A DNA stretch of 64,000 bases from Bosea sp. BIWAKO-01 (GTDB lineage Bacteria; Pseudomonadota; Alphaproteobacteria; Rhizobiales; Beijerinckiaceae), in the NCBI RefSeq assembly GCF_001748145.1, contig NZ_BCQA01000001.1:4118501-4182500 (forward strand), read 5' to 3'. How positions within the stretch are numbered: the first letter of the stretch is position 1; every line of letters starts with the position of its first letter. Positions 15,888-23,752 of this stretch are shown here, piece after piece. Both the position numbers and the translations under genes were made by a program. The notes under the pieces are model-generated. The model had not been told where the DNA came from. It made no database searches and was given only the letters and a program-made list of their open reading frames with translations.

Positions 15888-17485
15888 AATTCGGCCCCGT
15901 CGCTATCGCCGATGCCGTCGGCTCCGTTGCGGCGCATTCGGTGCGGGCAGGCGAGGTCATCGTCCGCAAGGGGGCGACGATCACGGAGGATGATGCGCGC
16001 CGCCTGGCGGGAGCTGGCGTCACCGAACTGGTCGCAGTCCGGCTCGAAGCCGGTGACGTCGGCGAGAATGTGGCTGCCGAACGTCTAGCCAGGGCGCTCG
16101 CCGGGGGCGGGGTGGTGACCGAGGCTCCCTTTACCGGCAGGGTCAATCTCTTTGCCGCGGCTGCGGGTGTCCTGATGCTCGATGTGCAGGCGCTCGACGC
16201 CTTCAACACGATCGACGAGGCCATCACCGTGGCGACACTGCCGGCCCTCAGGGCGGTCGTTGCAGGCGAAATGGTCGCCACCGTGAAGATCATTCCCTAT
16301 GGCGTCCCGAGTCAGCGCGTCGACGACGCGATAGGGCGGATCGGAGCGATCCGGCCGATCGCGGTCACCGAATACCAGCTCAAATCGGTGGCCGTGGTTT
16401 CGACATTGCTGCCCGGTCTCAAGCCTTCGGTGGTCGACAAGACGCTGCGGGTGATGGCGGAGCGTCTTGCTCCGGCAGGTGCAAGGGTCGAATCGGACGA
16501 GCGTGTGCCGCATCAATCGGGGCCGCTCGCGAAGGCCATCCGCACGGCGGTGGCGGGACCGGCCGATATCGTCGTCGTCTTCGGTGCCTCGGCGATCACC
16601 GATCGCCGGGATGTGATCCCGCTAGCGCTGCAAGAGGCAGGCGGCCACATCGAACATCTCGGCATGCCGGTCGATCCCGGCAATCTGCTGTTGCTCGGCG
16701 AACTCGACGGCAAGCTGGTGATCGGCGCGCCGGGCTGCGCCCGTTCGCCCAAGGAGAATGGGTTCGACTGGGTGCTGCAGCGCGCACTCGCCGGTGTTCC
16801 GGTGACCCGTGCGGACGTTCAGAAGATGGGGGTGGGCGGCCTGCTGATGGAGATCGTCACCCGTCCGCAGCCGCGTGCACCTGGCCATCAGGCTGTGGCA
16901 CCCGTCGCCGGGCTTGTGCTCGCGGCCGGGCGCTCGACCCGGATGGGGGAACGCAACAAGCTGCTGCAGACGGTACGTGGCGAGCCTCTCGTTCGTCATG
17001 CAGTGAAAGCGCAGCTCGCCTCCCGCGCTGCGCCCGTATTGGTGGTCACCGGGCATCAGGCGGCCGAGGTCAGGGCGGCGCTCGCGGGGCTCGATGTCTC
17101 ATTCGTGGACAACCCGGATTTCGCGGCCGGCCTATCCAGCTCGGTCCGCGCCGGCCTCAGAGCGTTGCCGGACGATGTCCCGGGTGCGGTGGTCTCGCTC
17201 GGGGATATGCCGAACGTGACCCCGCAGGTGATCAATCGGCTGGCAGAGGCCTTTGCCGACCGGCCCGACGCTCTCGCCGTGGTGCCAACACTGTTCGGTC
17301 AGCGCGGCAACCCGGCGTTGTTGTCGCGTGCGCTTTTCCCGGCGGTGGAGCGGCTCTCGGGCGACCAGGGGGCTCGCCGCCTGCTGGACGCGGCCGGAGA
17401 GTCGGTCGTGGAGGTGCCGCTCGACGATCCTGCGATTGCGATCGATGTCGATACGCCCGAGGCCCTGAAGGCACTGACGGGATAG
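15884..17485 (+). CDS. Fusion of MoeA/MoCF-type molybdopterin-binding domain and MobA-like nucleotidyltransferase
   Basis: 533 residues with two modules. Residues 1 to about 340 carry a MoeA/MoCF-like molybdopterin-binding part (VVVFGASAITDRRDVIP, GAPGCARSPKENGFDWVLQR). Residues about 345 to 533 are a MobA/MocA-like NTP transferase (GLVLAAGRSTRMGERNKLL, VVSLGDMPNVTPQVI, FGQRGNPALLSRALF). MocA-type enzymes attach CMP to molybdopterin, giving the cytosine-dinucleotide form used by CoxL-type enzymes, so this protein probably makes the cofactor for coxL. Last gene of the accessory operon; it overlaps the XdhC gene by 4 nt. Confidence 0.86.
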   Translation: MKFGPVAIADAVGSVAAHSVRAGEVIVRKGATITEDDARRLAGAGVTELVAVRLEAGDVGENVAAERLARALAGGGVVTEAPFTGRVNLFAAAAGVLMLDVQALDAFNTIDEAITVATLPALRAVVAGEMVATVKIIPYGVPSQRVDDAIGRIGAIRPIAVTEYQLKSVAVVSTLLPGLKPSVVDKTLRVMAERLAPAGARVESDERVPHQSGPLAKAIRTAVAGPADIVVVFGASAITDRRDVIPLALQEAGGHIEHLGMPVDPGNLLLLGELDGKLVIGAPGCARSPKENGFDWVLQRALAGVPVTRADVQKMGVGGLLMEIVTRPQPRAPGHQAVAPVAGLVLAAGRSTRMGERNKLLQTVRGEPLVRHAVKAQLASRAAPVLVVTGHQAAEVRAALAGLDVSFVDNPDFAAGLSSSVRAGLRALPDDVPGAVVSLGDMPNVTPQVINRLAEAFADRPDALAVVPTLFGQRGNPALLSRALFPAVERLSGDQGARRLLDAAGESVVEVPLDDPAIAIDVDTPEALKALTG

Positions 17486-17706
17486 AGCACAGGCAGCCGC
17501 GACATTGCCCAGGGGCCGTAGGTTGTAACTCGGATACGCGCAGCGATGCGGAGGCGCCCGCTCGCGCAGCGGCGACCAAGGATGGTCGTAGGTACCCGCG
17601 ATATGCGGTCGCTTTGGCATTGGTTTTGCAAGCTTTTGTTAACCAGGCAGGCGCAGCCTCAAGAAATCGGCTACACTTTCATCGCATCGCGACGAGGGAG
17701 GGGGCG

Positions 17707-17976
17707 ATGGTATCAGAGGACTTCATAAAGCAGCTCAAGGGCTACGGGCTGACCACGGCGACGATCCTCTATCGCATGCCGGATCATCCCAGTGTGCTGC
17801 AGACCTTCATCTGGCAGCATTACGATGTGGCGCCGCGCTTTCCGGTGCTCCGCGATTTCCTCGACTTCTGGCGTCGTGAGCTCGACGGGCCGCTGCATTC
17901 AGTGGTCGTCGCGCATTCGCGTCTGCTCAGGCCGGCCGAGATCGTGAACGTGAACGGCGTGCTGACGCTGCATTGA
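17707..17976 (+). CDS. usg: Usg family protein
   Basis: 89 residues from the ATG at 17707, preceded by a purine-rich GAGGGAGGGGG site. Nearly the whole sequence matches the Usg family: FIKQLKGYGLTTATILYRMP, DHPSVLQTFIWQHYD, DFWRRELDGPLHSV and the ending VNGVLTLH. Usg was first noted near the trp operon of alphaproteobacteria; its function is not established. The 220-nt stretch before it shows no gene. Its stop overlaps the TTG start of exoD by four bases (TTGA), indicating translational coupling. Confidence 0.9.
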   Translation: MVSEDFIKQLKGYGLTTATILYRMPDHPSVLQTFIWQHYDVAPRFPVLRDFLDFWRRELDGPLHSVVVAHSRLLRPAEIVNVNGVLTLH

Positions 17977-18650
17977 GCGTCTGCGCCAAGGGCGCTTGTT
18001 GGGCAAAGGGCGAGCGTGCTAGGTCGCAGCTCCCCAATGGCAGACCATCACGCTTGTCATCGCCCTTGCGCACATCCGGACTGCTGACGGCTCTCGCGAC
18101 CTTACCCGGTGAGCGTATTCCCGTCGGAACCATCGTCGCAGCTCTGAAGGATCGGACCTACGCACTGCTCGTGGTCCTGCTCGGGCTACCGAATTGCCTG
18201 CCTATGCCACCGCCCATTCCGCTGGTCTGCGGGCTCGTGCTTGCCTTCGTAGCGGCGCAGATGCTGGCCGGGCGCGCGATGCCCTGGTTGCCCGAGGGGC
18301 TGCTCGGCAAAACGATCGGCAAACCGGAATTGGCGAAGGCCGTGTCGCGCGCGCTGCCTCCGCTGGTCCGGCTGGAACGGATTTCGCGGCCGCGACTGAC
18401 GATGCTGGGAGGGACGGTCGCGGTCCCGATCCTGGGCCTGCTGATCTTGATCCTCGCGCTTGGCCTCGTGGTGTCGGCACCGTTCATCGGACAGATCCCG
18501 CTCGGTCTTGCCGTGTGCCTGGTGGGACTGGGTCTGGTCGAGCGCGACGGGCTGTTCATCATCGCGGGGACGCTGGTCGGTATTGGCGGCCTTGTCCTGA
18601 GCGCTGGATTTGCCTACGCGATCGTCAGCGGAATTTCCGAACTGTTCTGA
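17973..18650 (+). CDS. exoD: Exopolysaccharide synthesis ExoD family membrane protein
   Basis: 225 residues. After a short polar N-terminus there are about four hydrophobic segments, with GERIPVGTIVAALKDRTYALLVVL, GLPNCLPMPPPIPLVCG and LPPLVRLERISRPRL, all typical ExoD blocks. ExoD proteins were linked to exopolysaccharide production and alkali tolerance in rhizobia; the biochemical role is unclear. The start is TTG at 17973, overlapping the usg stop. The gene converges on the GGDEF-EAL gene with a 12-nt gap. Confidence 0.87.
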   Translation: MSVCAKGACWAKGERARSQLPNGRPSRLSSPLRTSGLLTALATLPGERIPVGTIVAALKDRTYALLVVLLGLPNCLPMPPPIPLVCGLVLAFVAAQMLAGRAMPWLPEGLLGKTIGKPELAKAVSRALPPLVRLERISRPRLTMLGGTVAVPILGLLILILALGLVVSAPFIGQIPLGLAVCLVGLGLVERDGLFIIAGTLVGIGGLVLSAGFAYAIVSGISELF

Positions 18651-18662
18651 CGAACGGCGTCG

Positions 18663-20918
18663 TCAGGCCGCAACGAGACTGGCTGCGAATGGCATGTCGA
18701 GGGCGCGCAGCCGCTCGATCTCCTCAGGCGGGACCGCCTTGGAGAACAGGAAGCCCTGTAGTTCGTGGCAACCGATTGCCTGCAGGAAACGATGCTGCTC
18801 GGGCGTCTCGACGCCCTCGGCGCAGACCCGCAGGCCGAGAGCCCGGCCGAGATGCACGATCGAATGAACGAGAATCGCGGATTCGCCGGTCGTCTCCATA
18901 TACTCAAGGAAGGACCGGTCGATCTTGATCTTGTCGAAGGCGAAGCGCCGCAAATAGATCAGACTGGAATAGCCAATCCCGAAATCGTCGAGCGCGAGGC
19001 CGACACCATAGGCGCGCAGATCCATCAGCGCGGCCTCGGCGGCGTCGGCGTCCTCGACGACGACGCCTTCGGTCAGTTCCAGCTCGAGACGGCTCGGGTC
19101 GAACCCGGTTTCCTCGATGATTCGGATGGTGTTCTGGACGAAATCCTTGTGGCGGAACTGCACCGGCGAGACGTTCACGGCAAGCCGCAACTCCGGCCAG
19201 TGCTTTGCCTCGAGGCAGGCGCGGCGCAGCACCCATTCGCTCAGCGGCACGATCAGCCCGCGCTCCTCGGCTATCGCGACGAACTCCGAGGGCGGCACCA
19301 TGCCATGGAGCGGGTGTGGCCACCGCACGAGGGCCTCGACACCGGTGATGACGGTCCCGTCGACGGAGACCTGCGGCTGGAAATGCAGCTGCAGCTCGTC
19401 CCTTGCTATCGCCTTGCGCAGGTCTTCTTCGACCACGCGCTTCATCTGCAGCGCGCGGTTCATACGCGGCTCGAAGAAGGAGTAGCGGTTCCGGCCCTCG
19501 TTCTTGGATTGGTAGAGCGCCGTATCGGCCAGTCTGAGCAGGGTCTCGCGGTCGTGCCCGTCCTGGGGAGCGAGCGCGATGCCGATCGAGCAGCCGATCA
19601 CGGTGTCGATGCCCATCAGGTTGAAGGGGCGCGTCAGCGCTTCGAGAATGCGCTCTCCCAGTACGGCGCTGCCACTGGCATCATGCAGATTGGTCTGGAT
19701 GATGCCGAATTCATCGCCGCCGATGCGGGCGACGGTATCGCCAGTGCGCATGACGCCTGCGAGTCGTTCCGCGACCTGCCGGATCAGTTCGTCGCCGGCC
19801 TTGTGGCCGTAGGTATCGTTGACGGATTTGAAGCGATCGAGATCAAGCAGGAGTACTGACAATCCCATCTTGGTCCGGCTGATCTGGGCCAGCTCCTGGT
19901 CGAGCCTGAGATCGAAGGTCCGACGGTTGGGCAGAAGCGACAGTTCGTCTTGTGCGGCCAGGCGCTGGATCTGCACTTCGCGCAGCCGGATTTCATTGGC
20001 CGCTCCGCGCAGACGGCGGATCGCATAGAGCAGAATGCCTGCGAAGATAAGACCGGCTGCCGCCAGCGCCCAGATGAACTGCCGGATCATGGCATCCCCG
20101 GGGCGCTCCGGTGTCCAGGTCAACCAGGCCTTGGTGACGCCGTCGGGGGCGGCGAGGTCGCGGCGCACCAAGGGATTGGCGGGCAGCGTCCGGGTGATGC
20201 GCAGGCCGTTGATGCGATAGCGCATGGCCATCTCGTCGAGGATCGTGCTCGTCACACGCCGATAGCCGATGAGGTTGACCGGCGCGTCCTCCTTCATGAG
20301 GTGAAGATTGAGAACCTGCTCGAGATCGGCCGTCAGAATGGCCAGGACTTCGTGGCCATCATAGATCAGGCTCGAACGGAAGCCCGACATGAACCCTGCG
20401 CGAGCGGCTGCATTGTCGTTCACGGGGTTTTGTGACGGGCTCGGGAGCGTGGGATCGAAGAGGCGCAGGCCCTCGTAGCCCGCCTGATAGGCTTCGGCAT
20501 GGTTCTCGACGCCTGCCAGGACGCGGCCGCTCTTGGTGACGAGATAGACGCCGTCAAATTCCTCGAAGCGCTGGCTCAGCTTCGTGAAGGCCCATCTGAG
20601 TGCTGCCGCCGGAATCGCTGGGTGGAAGGCCGCCTGAAGCGTTCCGGTCGATGCCAGGCTTTCCAACCGCAGGCGCCGCAGTCGGAGCTGGTTCTCCATC
20701 GCGGCCTCGATCCGGTCGCGCTGACGGGTCGCTTCGACGGTATTCGCGTTATGCGCAATCGTTAGGACGACGGTGATCGCTGCAGCCATGACCAGCAAAA
20801 AGGCACAGGCGAGCGTCGTCACGGTGCTGGTGAGCATCCGCGCCGAGGAGTCCGCGTTGGTCGTCTTCGCGACAGAGGGCGAATGCATCAAGGGTCTCAG
20901 AACCGTCGGAACCTGCAC
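18663..20918 (-). CDS. Membrane CHASE4-like/GGDEF/EAL cyclic-di-GMP enzyme
   Basis: About 751 residues. Two membrane segments (near residues 30-55 and 285-305) flank a periplasmic CHASE4-like sensor. The GGDEF domain has ARIGGDEFGII with an RxxD inhibitory site (RTGD) five residues upstream. The EAL domain keeps EALVRW, ELTEGVVVED, DDFGIGYSSL, KIDRSF and CAEGVETPEQ, so both the diguanylate cyclase and the phosphodiesterase look intact. The frame opens with GTG at 20918; the ATG at 20888 is a good alternative. It is transcribed alone. The PilZ protein at 56247 is a possible c-di-GMP reader elsewhere in the window. Confidence 0.9.
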   Translation of the reverse strand: MQVPTVLRPLMHSPSVAKTTNADSSARMLTSTVTTLACAFLLVMAAAITVVLTIAHNANTVEATRQRDRIEAAMENQLRLRRLRLESLASTGTLQAAFHPAIPAAALRWAFTKLSQRFEEFDGVYLVTKSGRVLAGVENHAEAYQAGYEGLRLFDPTLPSPSQNPVNDNAAARAGFMSGFRSSLIYDGHEVLAILTADLEQVLNLHLMKEDAPVNLIGYRRVTSTILDEMAMRYRINGLRITRTLPANPLVRRDLAAPDGVTKAWLTWTPERPGDAMIRQFIWALAAAGLIFAGILLYAIRRLRGAANEIRLREVQIQRLAAQDELSLLPNRRTFDLRLDQELAQISRTKMGLSVLLLDLDRFKSVNDTYGHKAGDELIRQVAERLAGVMRTGDTVARIGGDEFGIIQTNLHDASGSAVLGERILEALTRPFNLMGIDTVIGCSIGIALAPQDGHDRETLLRLADTALYQSKNEGRNRYSFFEPRMNRALQMKRVVEEDLRKAIARDELQLHFQPQVSVDGTVITGVEALVRWPHPLHGMVPPSEFVAIAEERGLIVPLSEWVLRRACLEAKHWPELRLAVNVSPVQFRHKDFVQNTIRIIEETGFDPSRLELELTEGVVVEDADAAEAALMDLRAYGVGLALDDFGIGYSSLIYLRRFAFDKIKIDRSFLEYMETTGESAILVHSIVHLGRALGLRVCAEGVETPEQHRFLQAIGCHELQGFLFSKAVPPEEIERLRALDMPFAASLVAA

Positions 20919-20973
20919 CTTTGCAGCCGATTCTTGATATCCGGTTGCTAAACGGGCCGGCAGACATCAAATT

Positions 20974-21723
20974 TCAACCTCCGGATGGTCCGTAAGGAGG
21001 TCGCGGGATCGCCTGATGTGCTGCGCGCAGTGCCGCGGACCAACGCTCGCGCAGGTCGTGGAAATAGGGCTCCCCCGCCTCGATACGCCGATTGAGCTCG
21101 GGTTCTTCGCCATCTCGCCGCATCACGATCAGGTCGATCGGCAGGCCAACTCCGAGATTCGAACGCATCGTCGAATCCATCGAGATCAGACCAACCTTCA
21201 GCGCATCGTAGAGATGGGTCTTGAAGGTTACGGCGCGGTCCAGAATCGGCTTGCCGTATTTGTGCTCGCCGATCTGGAGGAAGGGCGCGTCCATGCCGCA
21301 TTCGATGAAGTTTCCCGCGCCGTAGACCATGAAGAGCCGCATGGGCTGGCCCATGATCTGGCCTCCAAAGAGGAGAGAGATATCGAATTTCAGCCCGGCC
21401 TCCGCCAGAGCCGGGCCGTCCATCTCCCTGACGGTGCGGACGGCGCGACCGACGAGCTGCGCTGCCCTAAACATCGAGCCAACGCTTTGGAGCGTATCGA
21501 GTTCTCCGGTGTCGGGATTGAGGAGTCCCTCATGAAGCAGGCTCACCACCGATTGGGTCACGGAGAGATTGCCTGCCGTCGCCAGTGCGAAGCTGCGTTC
21601 GCCCGGCCAGGAAAAGACATGCAGCTTGCGGAAGGTCGAGATGTCGTCGAGCCCGGCGTTGGTGCGGGTGTCGGCGATCATCACGAGTCCGTCCTGCACG
21701 AGAAGTCCGGCACAATAGGTCAC
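20974..21723 (-). CDS. Anbu-type bacterial proteasome homologue
   Basis: 249 residues, the usual Anbu length. After Met removal Thr2 (MTYCAGLLV) would be the N-terminal nucleophile. Conserved ADTRTNAGLDDISTFRKLHVF follows, with the Asp and Lys that complete a proteasome-type active site. Anbu is an HslV-related peptidase that forms helical or ring oligomers; its substrates are unknown. It is the last gene of a four-gene operon: ATP-grasp, alpha-E, transglutaminase fold, Anbu. That fixed neighbourhood has been noted in comparative genomics and is thought to make and process an unknown peptide or peptide tag. Confidence 0.92.
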   Translation of the reverse strand: MTYCAGLLVQDGLVMIADTRTNAGLDDISTFRKLHVFSWPGERSFALATAGNLSVTQSVVSLLHEGLLNPDTGELDTLQSVGSMFRAAQLVGRAVRTVREMDGPALAEAGLKFDISLLFGGQIMGQPMRLFMVYGAGNFIECGMDAPFLQIGEHKYGKPILDRAVTFKTHLYDALKVGLISMDSTMRSNLGVGLPIDLIVMRRDGEEPELNRRIEAGEPYFHDLRERWSAALRAAHQAIPRPPYGPSGG

Positions 21724-21825
21724 GGAGTTGGTTCCTTCAGCTTGCCGGTCCAGGCGCGTTCATGCGCGCCGGGAAATCCTGATCGGGCCGCCCTCTGGCT
21801 GCTGTGGCGGTCGCAATCGCTTTAC

Positions 21826-22653
21826 TTATTGATTGGCGAGCTGCGCGTTGGCAGCGCGGGCGCTGACCAGCACGGCGAGGTTTTCGCCGCTGCCGCCCTT
21901 GCGTGCACCGCGGACAGGCGCCGCATCGGCGAAATCGAGGCCGGCCGCGATGCGGACATGAGTGTCGATCGGGCACAAGCCATTGGCGCAATCGAATCCG
22001 ATCCAGCCATAATCTTCGAGATAGGCCTCGGCCCAGGCATGAGCCCCTTCCGCCTCGGGCAGGGCATCGGATTGCGCGACATAGCCGGAGACGTAGCGAG
22101 CCGGAACTCCGAGCTGGCGCGCGCAGGTCATGAAGACATGCGTGAGATCCTGCGGGATGCCGCCGCGGGCCTCGAAGGCGGCTGCCGCCCCTACGCCGGT
22201 ACGCTGGCCGGAACGGTCGCAGGCAAGCAAGTCGTGCAGCGCTTCAGTCAACGCGTGCATCTTGGCGAGCGGTGTCGAGTCGGCGCGCGTTGCCGCGACG
22301 GCGAAGTCGCGCAAGGCATCGTCGGGCGTCGTCAGCAAGGTATCGCGCCGGAACACTTCGGGCGGCACGCGCTCGATCGTTCCGCGAATGACACCGGCGA
22401 GATCCAGGGTCTCGATGACGCCGCCGACATGAATCGCGAGACCCGAGATCGGGCCATCGGCCGAGAAGGTATGGACGATGTTGCCATGCGCATCCTGGCC
22501 TGCGCGCAGATTGCCGTCGACGGTCGGTTCGATACGCCAGGACATCACATGCTGGCCGTCATGATCGCGCGGGGTTAGCCGCAGAATCTGCGTCAGCTGG
22601 CGTACGGGCTCGTCATAGGCATAGGTAATCGAGTGGGAAATCCTGATCCGCAT
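21826..22653 (-). CDS. Transglutaminase-fold protein of the Anbu cluster, catalytic Cys replaced by Pro
   Basis: 275 residues from the ATG at 22653 (MRIRISHSITYAYDEPV). The N-terminal beta domain is followed by a transglutaminase-like core. At the position of the nucleophile, where homologues read GVCxD, this protein reads GIPQDLTH (Pro167). The rest of the core is kept: ARYVSGYV, GAHAWAEAYL (His205) and GFDCANG (Asp221). With Cys missing, ordinary peptidase or transglutaminase chemistry is not expected; it may act as a binding partner. It lies 102 nt upstream of Anbu and 84 nt after the alpha-E gene. Confidence 0.88.
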   Translation of the reverse strand: MRIRISHSITYAYDEPVRQLTQILRLTPRDHDGQHVMSWRIEPTVDGNLRAGQDAHGNIVHTFSADGPISGLAIHVGGVIETLDLAGVIRGTIERVPPEVFRRDTLLTTPDDALRDFAVAATRADSTPLAKMHALTEALHDLLACDRSGQRTGVGAAAAFEARGGIPQDLTHVFMTCARQLGVPARYVSGYVAQSDALPEAEGAHAWAEAYLEDYGWIGFDCANGLCPIDTHVRIAAGLDFADAAPVRGARKGGSGENLAVLVSARAANAQLANQ

Positions 22654-22737
22654 GGGCGATCGCTGTCTCGACGGGCGCGTTGGTTTCCGGTCCATATCTA
22701 GTGTTCTGCGGGCGGGCAGGCGAGCCCGCCGCGTTCA

Positions 22738-23679
22738 TTATTGCAGATACTGCTCCGAGATCGTGAGTCCGAGGCGTCCGTTCTCGCTGATGAAATCTTC
22801 GATGAATTCGTGCAGCCCGTGCTGGAAGACGGAGTCGATGCGCGCGTTCGAAAGGCTTGCCAGCGTCTTGCGGGCCTGGCGCTGAGCCGGGCCGTGCCGG
22901 CCATAGGCATCGCCGAGAGCGTCGAGGAAGCGTGAGATGTTCTCGTAGCAGGCGGCGAGCGAGCGCGGCATCCGGCGGTTGAGGATCAGCAGATCGGCGA
23001 TCAGCTGCGGCTTCACGGCCTCGCGATAAACCCAGTGATAGGCAGTCAGTGCCGAGACCTCGCGGAGCACCGTCGTCCATTGGAAGTAGTCGAGCGAGCC
23101 GCCGACCTGTTCGCTCTCAGGCAGCAGCACATGGTATTTCACGTCGAGGATGCGAGCGGTGTTGTCGGCGCGCTCGATATAGACGCCCAGACGCGAGAAC
23201 CAGTAGCTGTCGTCGCGTAGCATGGTCCGGTAGGCCGAGCCGTCGAAGACCAGCGAGACGTTCTTCACCCAGTCGAGGAATCGGGCGAACTCCTCGCGGT
23301 CCATGCGCTTCTTCTCGAAGCGCTGCAGTTCCAGCCAGGCGCTGTTCAGCGCGTCCCACATTTCCGAGGTGAGCGCGGTGCGTACCGCACGGGCATTGGA
23401 GCGGGCAAGCGCGAAGCAATTGCGGATCGACGACAGGTTATCCGGGTTGAAGGTGAGGAAATCGCAGACATTGCGCTCATTTGCCTCGCCATAGGCCTTG
23501 GCGAAGGTCTCTTCGCAACCGGCGGTCGCGACTGCGCTGTGCCATTCGGTCCCGGCGCCGCCATAGGACGAGGGCAAGTTGGTGAGCCGCATCGTCGCAT
23601 CGAGGATGCGGGCGAGATATTCGGCGCGCTCGACGTAGCGGGAGACCCAGTAGAGGCTGTCGGCGGTGCGGGAGAGCAT
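22738..23679 (-). CDS. Alpha-E domain protein
   Basis: 313 residues from the ATG at 23679. MLSRTADSLYWVSRYVERAEYLARILD at the start (positions 23679 leftward), FGSSAYRTML-like FDGSAYRTMLRDDSYWFSR and RADNTARILDVKYH are diagnostic for the all-helical alpha-E family. These proteins accompany circularly permuted ATP-grasp enzymes and transglutaminases; no activity is proven. An upstream in-frame ATG at 23760 would overlap the ATP-grasp gene and gives a poor N-terminal extension. Middle gene of the Anbu operon. Confidence 0.9.
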   Translation of the reverse strand: MLSRTADSLYWVSRYVERAEYLARILDATMRLTNLPSSYGGAGTEWHSAVATAGCEETFAKAYGEANERNVCDFLTFNPDNLSSIRNCFALARSNARAVRTALTSEMWDALNSAWLELQRFEKKRMDREEFARFLDWVKNVSLVFDGSAYRTMLRDDSYWFSRLGVYIERADNTARILDVKYHVLLPESEQVGGSLDYFQWTTVLREVSALTAYHWVYREAVKPQLIADLLILNRRMPRSLAACYENISRFLDALGDAYGRHGPAQRQARKTLASLSNARIDSVFQHGLHEFIEDFISENGRLGLTISEQYLQ

Positions 23680-23752
23680 GGTCAGATCCGGCCTTTTCGC
23701 AATGCGCGGGGCTGCGTCCTGGAAGCGGGAATGCGGAAATGCGCTGTTGCCA

